Part shown: positions 1 to 4,479 of the stretch, piece by piece
Numbering within the stretch: position 1 is the stretch's first letter
Layout of the letters: the number at the start of each line of letters is the position of its first letter
Assembly (NCBI GenBank): GCA_945876515.1
Contig: CAMCPF010000107.1
Span: forward strand, 1 to 8,612
Reading direction: 5' to 3'
Length of the DNA: 8,612 nt
Origin: Candidatus Kuenenia stuttgartensis
Lineage (GTDB): Bacteria; Planctomycetota; Planctomycetia; Pirellulales; UBA1268
Notes under the pieces: model-generated
Databases searched by the model: none
Told to the model about the DNA's origin: nothing
What the model saw: only the letters and a program-made list of their open reading frames with translations
Position numbers and translations under genes: made by a program

Positions 1-74
1 TGAACACCCTGGAAACGGCCCGTCGCTTCGTCGCCGCGATGCAAGCGGCGATCGACGCATCCGGCCGCCCCTGA
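1..74 (+). CDS. 3' end of an unidentified gene (partial)
   Basis: An open frame enters from the left edge (codons from base 3) and ends at the TGA at 72-74. The visible 23-residue tail contains NTLETARRFVAAMQAAID and looks like an amphipathic C-terminal helix. Such a tail is too short and generic to assign a family, so no function is given. It converges on acpS, with only 15 bases between the two stop codons and no clear terminator between them. The frame has a natural amino-acid composition for this genome, but a chance open frame of this length is possible in GC-rich DNA. Confidence 0.5.
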   Translation, partial: NTLETARRFVAAMQAAIDASGRP

Positions 75-89
75 CTTCCACCCCGCGTC

Positions 90-488
90 TTAGCCCGTCG
101 CCGGGATCTCGTCGAGGGCCACCGCGTAGGCGGTGGCGTGGGAGCGGCAGTGGGAGATGCTCACGAGCACGCAGCGGATTCCGAGCGAATCGGCCACCTC
201 TTGCGTGCCCCCGGAGAGGAAGGCCTGCGGCCGGCCGCCCGGCAGGTTTTTGATCTCGACGTCCCGCCAACTGATCCCCCGCTTCCAGCCCGTGCCCAGT
301 GCCTTGAGCACCGCCTCCTTGGCGGCCCAGCGGCCGGTGAAGTGCTGGGTGGCCATCTTGCGGCTGCGGCAATATTCGATCTCGTGCTGCGTGTAGACGC
401 GGCCTACGAACAGCTCGCCGTGCCGCTCGATCATCTGCGCGATCCGCAGGCACTCCGTGATGTCGGTGCCGATCCCGAGGACGTTCAT
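90..488 (-). CDS. acpS: Holo-[acyl-carrier-protein] synthase
   Basis: This 132-residue protein is a complete AcpS-type phosphopantetheinyl transferase. It moves 4'-phosphopantetheine from coenzyme A to a serine of apo-ACP, switching on fatty acid synthesis in the cytoplasm. The N-terminal GIGTDI block holds the metal-binding Asp9. The signature WAAKEAVLKALGTG (residues 54-67) holds the second metal ligand, Glu58, at the canonical position. SISH (110-113) near the end is also typical. Length is normal for the trimeric AcpS class (about 120-130). The ATG overlaps the trpS stop by 4 bases (ATGA), so the two are probably translationally coupled; a purine-rich GGGGA lies about 8 bases upstream of the start. 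It is the last gene of the pyrD-trpS-acpS unit. No residue expected for activity is missing. Confidence 0.96.
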   Translation of the reverse strand: MNVLGIGTDITECLRIAQMIERHGELFVGRVYTQHEIEYCRSRKMATQHFTGRWAAKEAVLKALGTGWKRGISWRDVEIKNLPGGRPQAFLSGGTQEVADSLGIRCVLVSISHCRSHATAYAVALDEIPATG

Positions 489-1534
489 GCCCGCTTCCCC
501 GCCTGCTTCACGGGCGGCGAGCGATCGAGCCCGCAGGCCCGCCGCGCCCGGGCCAGCACCGCGCCCGCCTTGGCCCGGGCCTTCTCGGCTCCCGCGCCCA
601 GGATCGCCTCGATCCGGTCCGGGTCGGCCGCCAAGTCCGCCCGCCGCGCCCGCGCGTCGGCGAAGAACTGGCCGGCCGCCTCGAGCAGCTTCTTCTTCAC
701 CTCGCCGTAGCCGAACCCGCCGCGACGGTAGAGGTCGGCCAGCGCCTGTCGCTCGGTCTCCGGGGCGAAGAGCGCGAACAACTGGTAGAGGTGGTCGCCC
801 TCCGGCTCCTTCGGCTCCTCCACGGGCCGCGAGTCGGTGGTGATCCGCATGATCTTCTTCTTGAGCGTCCCCGGCTCCTCGAACACCTCGATCGTGTTCT
901 CGTAGCTCTTGCTCATCTTCTGGCCGTCGGTGCCCGGCACCTTGGCGCTGCCGTCCACGAGCCGCGGCTTGGGCAGCGTGAACACCTCGCCATAGAGATG
1001 GTTGAATGTGCCGGCCAGATCGCGGCAGACCTCGATGTGCTGCACCTGGTCTTCGCCGACGGGCACCACGGTGGCGTCGTAGGCGAGGATGTCTGCCGCC
1101 ATCAGCACGGGATAGGTAAAGAGCCCCGCGTCAGCCGGCAGGCCACGGTTTTTCTTGTCCTTGTAGGCATGGCACCGCTCGAGCAGGCCGATGGGCGTGA
1201 CGGTCATCAGGAGCCAGGTCAGCTCCGTCACCTCCGGCACATCCGACTGCACGAACAGCACCGCCCGCTCCGGATCGAGGCCGAGGCTAACCAGGTCGAG
1301 GGCGGCATCTCGGACGAACCCTCGCAGTCGCTCCGGCTCGCGGACGGTGGTCAGCGCGTGCAGGTCGGCGATGAAGTAGTAGGCCTCATCGGCGGCCTGG
1401 TGACCCCCGCCCGGCTGGAGGTCGATGTACTGCCGGATCGCGCCGAAATAGTTGCCCCAATGAAACCGGCCTGTGGGCTGGATGCCCGAGAGGGCACGGG
1501 TGGGCCGCGGCGAATGGCTCGTCTCAGACGGCAT
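485..1534 (-). CDS. trpS: Tryptophanyl-tRNA synthetase
   Basis: A 349-residue class I aminoacyl-tRNA synthetase that charges tRNA-Trp in the cytoplasm. The Rossmann fold begins with SGIQPTGRFHWGNYFGAI (residues 16-33), in which HWGN (25-28) is the HIGH-type ATP motif. YPVLMAADIL (141-150) followed by VPVGEDQVQHIE (157-168) is the usual TrpRS tryptophan/ATP pocket region. KMSKS is perfect at 206-210. The helical anticodon-binding C-terminal part runs from about 240 to the end. Length fits the bacterial family (about 330-350). The start ATG lies 11 bases inside the end of pyrD, with an AGAGG Shine-Dalgarno at 1541-1545 six bases upstream. The stop overlaps the acpS start. Expression is therefore probably set by the pyrD promoter; no T-box-like leader is possible inside the pyrD coding sequence. 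Confidence 0.97.
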   Translation of the reverse strand: MPSETSHSPRPTRALSGIQPTGRFHWGNYFGAIRQYIDLQPGGGHQAADEAYYFIADLHALTTVREPERLRGFVRDAALDLVSLGLDPERAVLFVQSDVPEVTELTWLLMTVTPIGLLERCHAYKDKKNRGLPADAGLFTYPVLMAADILAYDATVVPVGEDQVQHIEVCRDLAGTFNHLYGEVFTLPKPRLVDGSAKVPGTDGQKMSKSYENTIEVFEEPGTLKKKIMRITTDSRPVEEPKEPEGDHLYQLFALFAPETERQALADLYRRGGFGYGEVKKKLLEAAGQFFADARARRADLAADPDRIEAILGAGAEKARAKAGAVLARARRACGLDRSPPVKQAGKRA

Positions 1535-2534
1535 GGGTGGCCTCTGGAGGTGGCTCTCCCGCGCAGCCGGCGGGCTTCGGCAGCTGGAGCGTGCCCACGA
1601 GGTCGGCGAAGCGGCTCGCGCCCGCCTCGCGGAGGGCCGCCGGGAGCTCGTCGAGCAGCCGTGCCGACACCACCGGCTCGGCGAAGCTGGCCGTGCCGAT
1701 CTGCACCGCGGCCGCCCCGGCCACGAAGAACTCCATGCAGTCGTCGATCGTCATGATGCCCCCCACGCCGATGATCGGGATCCCGACCGCACGGTGCACC
1801 TGATGCACGCACCGCAGCGCCACCGGCTTGATCGCTGGCCCGCTCAAGCCCCCGACGACGTTGCCCAGCAGGGGCTTCCGCCGCCGCCAGTCCACCGCAA
1901 TGCCTTGGAGCGTGTTGATCAGCGTGACGGCGTCGGCGCCTCCGTCTGCCGCCCCGCGGGCCACAGACGCGATGTCGCTCACGTTGGGTGTGAGCTTGGC
2001 GATCACCGGCAGGCTCGTGGCCGCCCGCACGCCCGCCACCACGTCGCGGCAGGTGGCCGGATCGCTGCCGAGATCCACGCCGTGGCTGACGTTCGGGCAG
2101 GAGACGTTGAGCTCGAGCGCCGCGATCCCAGCCACGCCCTCCAGCCGGCGGGCGAGCGCCACGAACTCGGCGGCACTCGCCCCCGCGATGCTGACGATCA
2201 CGGGCGCGCCACAGCCCGCCAGGAACGGCAACTGCTTCTCGAGGAAGGCCTCCACCCCGTCGTTGTCGAGGCCGATCGAGTTAAGCAGTCCGGAAGCCGT
2301 CTCCACGGTGCGCCAGGGCACGTTGCCCTTCCGCGGCAGCGGGGTGATCGTCTTGGGGACGATCCCGCCCAGCCGCGCGAGGTCCATGAAGCCCGTCATC
2401 TCCTTGCCGTAGCCGAAGGTGCCCGAGGCCACGAGGATCGGGTTGGGGAGCCGGAGCCGGCCGAGCGCGACTGCGAGGTCAGGCAACGCGGCGGCGGAAG
2501 CGGGCCCGGCGGAAAGCGGCATGGATGGCGACAT
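1524..2534 (-). CDS. pyrD: Dihydroorotate dehydrogenase, class 1B catalytic subunit
   Basis: Oxidises dihydroorotate to orotate with bound FMN, the fourth step of pyrimidine synthesis. From the chosen start it is 336 residues. Seen: NPILVASGTFGYG (31-43), KTITP (61-65), NSIGLDN (85-91), ELNVSCPNV (141-149) with catalytic Cys146 (a cysteine is characteristic of class 1), AKLTPNV (179-185), INTLQG (206-211), and the FMN phosphate loops IIGVGGI (254-260) and AAAVQIGTA (274-282). SGTFGYG and the overall motif set point to class 1B, which normally works with an iron-sulfur flavoprotein, PyrK; no pyrK lies in this window. The frame stays open back to 2678, but the extra 48 residues are low-complexity and unlike the family, and a candidate -10 box at 2559-2564 lies inside them. 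I therefore take the ATG at 2534. An ATG at 2522 is an alternative. Neither has a strong ribosome site. About 20 C-terminal residues exceed the usual core. Confidence 0.95.
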   Translation of the reverse strand: MSPSMPLSAGPASAAALPDLAVALGRLRLPNPILVASGTFGYGKEMTGFMDLARLGGIVPKTITPLPRKGNVPWRTVETASGLLNSIGLDNDGVEAFLEKQLPFLAGCGAPVIVSIAGASAAEFVALARRLEGVAGIAALELNVSCPNVSHGVDLGSDPATCRDVVAGVRAATSLPVIAKLTPNVSDIASVARGAADGGADAVTLINTLQGIAVDWRRRKPLLGNVVGGLSGPAIKPVALRCVHQVHRAVGIPIIGVGGIMTIDDCMEFFVAGAAAVQIGTASFAEPVVSARLLDELPAALREAGASRFADLVGTLQLPKPAGCAGEPPPEATHAV

Positions 2535-2558
2535 GGGTCGGAATCGGGTCTCTGGCCG

Positions 2559-2586
2559 AGTGTAGTGGGTTTCCCCGCCCCCCCAA
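2559..2586 (-). promoter_or_regulatory. Candidate pyrD promoter (weak)
   Basis: On the - strand, TACACT (2559-2564) matches 4 of 6 bases of the sigma70 -10 box. TTGGGG (2581-2586) lies 16 bases upstream as a poor -35 box. Transcription would begin about 20 bases before the ATG at 2534, leaving a short leader. Support is modest; the main argument is position. If real, it rules out the longer pyrD start at 2678. Confidence 0.3.
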
Positions 2587-2634
2587 GCCGCCCCCATTTC
2601 CCGCGGAATCCCCGCCGCTGCCCCCGGGCCGTGG

Positions 2635-2670
2635 CGGCACGGCGATGCCGGCCGTGCCGGTCGTGCCGAT
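2635..2670. repeat. Palindrome overlapping three tandem 9-mers in the divergent control region
   Basis: CGGCACGG (2635-2642) and CCGTGCCG (2652-2659) are perfect 8-bp inverted repeats with a 9-base centre. Overlapping them are three consecutive 9-mers, GATGCCGGC, CGTGCCGGT and CGTGCCGAT (2644-2670). A further small inverted repeat, GGCGG-TCAGG-CCGCC, lies at 2683-2697. The region sits between the divergent pyrD and HU promoters, so an operator role is possible. In DNA this GC-rich, short palindromes arise readily, so the functional call is only inference. Confidence 0.3.
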
Positions 2671-2749
2671 TCCATCAAGTTTGGCGGTCAGGCCGCCGAT
2701 ACCAAGGATGGCAGGGATTCGGTGAACCGGTCGCCACAGGGGCGGTTGG

Positions 2750-2778
2750 TTGACACTAGTCCTTGGCAGGCCTAGGCT
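2750..2778 (+). promoter_or_regulatory. Sigma70-like promoter of the HU-family gene
   Basis: A perfect TTGACA -35 box (2750-2755) is followed after 17 bases by TAGGCT (2773-2778), which keeps the key T, A and final T of the -10 box. Transcription would start near 2785, giving a leader of about 70 bases before the GTG at 2856. This is the best promoter match I found in the window, and an abundant nucleoid protein would be expected to have one. It also argues against translation starting at the upstream ATG at 2763. Confidence 0.6.
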
Positions 2779-2841
2779 TCGGACTCATTCCCCGTCCTCC
2801 GGCTCCTCGCCCGTCGGGTGAAGTGCCGGTCGGCCGCGGTC

Positions 2842-2847
2842 GGAGAA
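2842..2847 (+). promoter_or_regulatory. Ribosome binding site deciding the GTG start of the HU-family gene
   Basis: GGAGAA lies 8 bases before the GTG at 2856. It supports that codon over the in-frame ATG at 2763, which sits between the -35 and -10 boxes and would add a proline- and arginine-rich tail absent from HU proteins. Confidence 0.6.
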
Positions 2848-2855
2848 CCCGAGCC

Positions 2856-3218
2856 GTGACCAAGAAAGACATCGTCCGGACGATCGCGGAAGAGATCGAT
2901 CTTCCCCAGTTTCGCACCCGGGTGCTCGTGCAGCGGACCTTCGAGGCCTTGATCGAGGCTTTGGTCCGTGACGGGCGGGTGGAACTGCGGAACTTCGGCG
3001 TCTTCCAGATCAAGCAGCGTGAGGCCCGGCTGGCCCGCAACCCGCGGACCGGAGAGCCGGTTCCCGTGCAGGCCAAGAACGTGGTCACGTTCAAGCCGGG
3101 CAAAGAGATGGAGGAACGGGTACGCGACTACAAGGCACCGGTGGCAGGCAGCGAGCCGGCCGAACCCCAGGCCGATGACGAGGCGGGCGACACCCCCTCC
3201 GAACCGACCGAGGCTTGA
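2856..3218 (+). CDS. HU/IHF-family DNA-binding protein with acidic tail
   Basis: A 120-residue histone-like protein that binds and bends DNA as a dimer. The family order is intact: the N-terminal helices (residues 2-40, beginning TKKDIVRTIAEEI and including the dimer-packing segment VQRTFEALIEALV), then RVELRNFGVFQIKQ (41-54). Next comes the beta-arm with RNP (61-63), whose proline intercalates into DNA in HU and IHF, and the closing NVVTFKPGKEMEERV (75-89). HU is usually about 90 residues. Here about 28 extra residues follow (from 93), rich in Glu, Asp, Pro and Ala and lacking predicted structure by eye. The start is a GTG with a good ribosome site; the T-K-K-D start fits the family. It is transcribed alone or with the lipoprotein gene 165 bases downstream. 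Whether it is closer to HU or IHF cannot be settled here. Confidence 0.93.
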   Translation: MTKKDIVRTIAEEIDLPQFRTRVLVQRTFEALIEALVRDGRVELRNFGVFQIKQREARLARNPRTGEPVPVQAKNVVTFKPGKEMEERVRDYKAPVAGSEPAEPQADDEAGDTPSEPTEA

Positions 3219-3256
3219 GGCAGAGGCTGGGCAGGCTGGGTCAACGGGGCTTTCAC

Positions 3257-3283
3257 GAGCCGGCTGACAGCGGTCAGCCTCTC
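3257..3283 (+). terminator. Candidate terminator hairpin after the HU-family gene
   Basis: GGCTGAC (3262-3268) and GTCAGCC (3273-3279) form a perfect 7-bp stem with an AGCG loop. GAG (3257-3259) and CTC (3281-3283) can extend it past a small internal loop. It lies about 40 bases after the HU-family stop. There is no T-run after it, only TCTCTC, so termination would be weak or factor-assisted. It could equally be an RNA-processing site. Confidence 0.4.
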
Positions 3284-3314
3284 TCGCGGCAGGCCGGGGC
3301 GATCAGGTACATCT

Positions 3315-3343
3315 CCGGGACATTCGCAGGAAGCGCGTCCCGG
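3315..3343 (+). other. Hairpin in the leader of the small lipoprotein gene
   Basis: CCGGGAC (3315-3321) pairs perfectly with GTCCCGG (3337-3343). Inside, CGC (3325-3327) pairs with GCG (3333-3335), leaving an AGGAA five-base loop. It ends 26 bases before the lipoprotein ribosome site, so it would lie in the leader or in the spacer of a two-gene transcript. No known riboswitch or leader class is recognised. It may be a terminator, an mRNA stabiliser or nothing. Confidence 0.35.
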
Positions 3344-3369
3344 CACGACACAAGACACGGGCACGGGTC

Positions 3370-3375
3370 AGGAGG
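3370..3375 (+). promoter_or_regulatory. Strong ribosome binding site of the lipoprotein gene
   Basis: A full AGGAGG lies 8 bases before the ATG at 3384. It is among the best Shine-Dalgarno matches in the window, and it is good evidence that the very short gene behind it is real. Confidence 0.75.
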
Positions 3376-3383
3376 ACCAGGCG

Positions 3384-3602
3384 ATGAGAAGGGCAGTGTG
3401 GCTGCTGGTGGCGGTGACGGTGCTGTCCACCTCGTCGGGATGCCTGATCCCGCTGTATTCGGGCGATCCGGTCCGCCGGGCCCAGCAGTTGATCTACACG
3501 TCGGAAGACCTCCGCGCGATCACCGACGAATGGGAACGAATCTGGTTCCTCGACCAGCCCTCCCATATGACCCCGTGGCGCACCCACGGCGGGATACTGT
3601 AG
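3384..3602 (+). CDS. Small putative lipoprotein of unknown function
   Basis: A 72-residue protein. Residues 1-20 look like a lipoprotein signal: two arginines, a hydrophobic core (AVWLLVAVTVL), then STSSGC with Cys20 as the likely lipidated residue. The lipobox is imperfect, having Ser rather than Leu/Val/Ile at -3. The mature part would be about 53 residues with a charged helix (around 28-53). It ends in an aromatic, polar block, WFLDQPSHMTPWRTHGGIL (54-72), which does not resemble random coding. I recall similar short proteins ending in DQP.HMTP.RTHGG in planctomycetes, but cannot confirm that here. No function is known to me; attachment to a membrane is inferred. An AGGAGG ribosome site precedes it and a strong hairpin follows 3 bases after the stop, so it has the boundaries of a real gene. 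No obvious promoter of its own was seen. Confidence 0.8.
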   Translation: MRRAVWLLVAVTVLSTSSGCLIPLYSGDPVRRAQQLIYTSEDLRAITDEWERIWFLDQPSHMTPWRTHGGIL

Positions 3603-3605
3603 ATA

Positions 3606-3638
3606 AGGCTGCAGGGGCATCCATGCCCCCTGCAGCCT
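3606..3638 (+). terminator. Strong hairpin immediately after the lipoprotein gene
   Basis: AGGCTGCAGGGG (3606-3617) pairs perfectly over 12 bp with CCCCTGCAGCCT (3627-3638), with a nine-base loop that contains a further CAT/ATG pair. It begins 3 bases after the TAG stop. No T-run follows, so classical intrinsic termination is incomplete. Position between two convergent transcription units suggests a bidirectional stop. Confidence 0.6.
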
Positions 3639-3642
3639 GAGC

Positions 3643-3662
3643 GGCCCTCGGGCCTTCGGCCC
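3643..3662. repeat. GC-only overlapping hairpins
   Basis: GGCCC-TC-GGGCC (3643-3654) and GGGCC-TTC-GGCCC (3650-3662) share an arm and are mutually exclusive. They follow directly after the 3606-3638 hairpin and may strengthen termination. With this base composition they could also be chance. Confidence 0.3.
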
Positions 3663-3696
3663 CGGCCGCCGGCCGCACCTCCGGGCGGCCGTGCTC

Positions 3697-3768
3697 GTGC
3701 GCGTTGTGGCGCGCGGCGTTTGTTCAGACGAATCCGCGCGGCGGGTTGCGTGCGCGTTGTGGCGCGCG
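3697..3768. repeat. 19-bp direct repeat with a 53-bp period
   Basis: GTGCGCGTTGTGGCGCGCG occurs without mismatch at 3697-3715 and again at 3750-3768. Each copy is itself a small inverted repeat (GCGCG-TTGTGG-CGCGC). After each copy the sequence resumes with CGTTTG and later a GCG.CGGGT.GC-like stretch, so a degenerate duplication of the whole 53-base unit is likely. It lies immediately left of the palindromic element at 3784. I do not recognise it as a known repeat family. Confidence 0.6.
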
Positions 3769-3783
3769 CACCGTTTGACTGCG

Positions 3784-3916
3784 CCGGGTAGCCCATGCCA
3801 ATCGAGCGGCGTAGGAAACCGAGCGCAGCCAGGATGGCGAAGCGAGGTTTCCTCCGAGCGACCGGAGGGCAGGATGCCCGCAGGGAGCGTCCGGCGAGAT
3901 GGCATGGGCTACCCGG
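3784..3916. repeat. 133-bp palindromic element folding as a three-way junction
   Basis: Outer arms CCGGGTAGCCCATGCCA (3784-3800) and its exact reverse complement (3900-3916) enclose two further hairpins. Arm 2 pairs AGGAAACC (3813-3820) with GGTTTCCT (3846-3853), then CGC/GCG (3824-3826/3842-3844), then GCC/GGC around an AGGAT loop (3831-3835). Arm 3 pairs CCGGA (3862-3866) with TCCGG (3890-3894), with GGGC/GCCC around a second AGGAT loop (3871-3875). There is no credible coding sequence inside. It lies between the convergent ends of the lipoprotein gene and the moa-containing operon. Possible identities are a dispersed REP/BIME-like or non-autonomous mobile element, a structured RNA, or a bidirectional terminator. 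GTAG tetranucleotides near the stems recall REP sequences moved by RAYT transposases, but no transposase is present. The fold was drawn by hand, with no energy computed. Confidence 0.65.
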
Positions 3917-4020
3917 AGCCCCCACGTGAGGCTTACCGCACGCCCCGACAAGATGGCATCGGCAGCCCCTCGCCTGCGTCACCCACGACGGCGCGCACGT
4001 GTCCCCAGCGAGTGGCGGGC

Positions 4021-4446
4021 TCAGACGCGGATCTGGGCGGCTTGCTCCACGATCCGTTCCAGGGGCACGAGGTTGCCTTTGTCGCAGCCCGGGCAGTGCT
4101 CCGCCGCCTCGGCCCAGGCGGCCGGCGAGCGGAGGTTGGAGTCCCAGAAGGGCCAGGTGCGGCACTGCCGCGGCCGCTCGTCGTAGGCCGTGCACTTTCT
4201 CGTCACCGGGTCGAGCAGCACGCAGTCTCCACCGGCCCGCTCCTTGAGCGACCGCCGGATCCCGACGCGATACACATGGGCGGCCTCGAAGTCGGCAGGC
4301 GTCATCCCCACCCGCGCGGCCATGGCGTCGATCTCGGCCTGGTTGACCCAGACATAGCCCTCCGCGCCGGTGCAGCAGTCACCGCACTGTGTGCACTGAA
4401 ACCTCAGCCCGTCCGCATACCACACATCCTTGGGAATGCCCGCCAT
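4021..4446 (-). CDS. YkgJ-family CxxCxxCC zinc/iron-cluster protein
   Basis: A 141-residue soluble protein of the family annotated as putative zinc- or iron-chelating (YkgJ type). The defining CxxCxxCC is at residues 18-25 (CTQCGDCC). Further cysteines follow at 75 (GGDCVLLD), 85 and 95 (KCTAYDERPRQCRTWPFW, the second family block) and 118 and 121 (HCPGC). These nine cysteines could hold one or more metal ions or an Fe-S cluster. The molecular role of the family is not established. An AGGAGG ribosome site at 4453-4458 lies 6 bases before the ATG. The gene starts 33 bases after the stop of the cysteine desulfurase-like gene, so it probably ends the moa-containing operon. A role in metal or sulfur handling for that pathway is plausible from position only. 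Confidence 0.88.
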   Translation of the reverse strand: MAGIPKDVWYADGLRFQCTQCGDCCTGAEGYVWVNQAEIDAMAARVGMTPADFEAAHVYRVGIRRSLKERAGGDCVLLDPVTRKCTAYDERPRQCRTWPFWDSNLRSPAAWAEAAEHCPGCDKGNLVPLERIVEQAAQIRV

Positions 4447-4452
4447 CGCTCG

Positions 4453-4458
4453 CCTCCT
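4453..4458 (-). promoter_or_regulatory. Ribosome binding site of the YkgJ-family gene
   Basis: AGGAGG on the - strand, 6 bases before the ATG at 4446. It fixes the start, which also places the CxxCxxCC motif near the N-terminus as usual for the family. Confidence 0.7.
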
Positions 4459-4479
4459 CGCTCCTTCTCGATCGGTCGT

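Noticed and set aside
1..90. Terminator between the partial left-edge gene and acpS
   Set aside because: Only 15 bases separate the stops and no stable hairpin or T-run is visible there.
2535..2678. 48-residue N-terminal extension of PyrD to an ATG at 2678
   Set aside because: The added residues are unlike any dihydroorotate dehydrogenase and overlap a candidate promoter and a palindrome. The ATG at 2534 places the family's N-terminal strand normally.
1473..2753. 426-codon open frame on the + strand
   Set aside because: Antisense to pyrD and the start of trpS; composition is a mirror of those codons.
2763..2855. 31-residue N-terminal extension of the HU-family protein
   Set aside because: The ATG at 2763 lies between the -35 and -10 boxes of the best promoter, and HU homology begins exactly at the GTG at 2856 behind a ribosome site.
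3697..3916. Possible CRISPR array
   Set aside because: Only two copies of a 19-bp direct repeat, with similar rather than unique sequence after each, and no cas genes in the window.
3494..4195. 233-codon - strand frame across the intergenic spacer
   Set aside because: It runs antisense to the lipoprotein, through several hairpins and into the YkgJ gene in another frame; the translation is Arg/Ala/Pro-rich with no motif.
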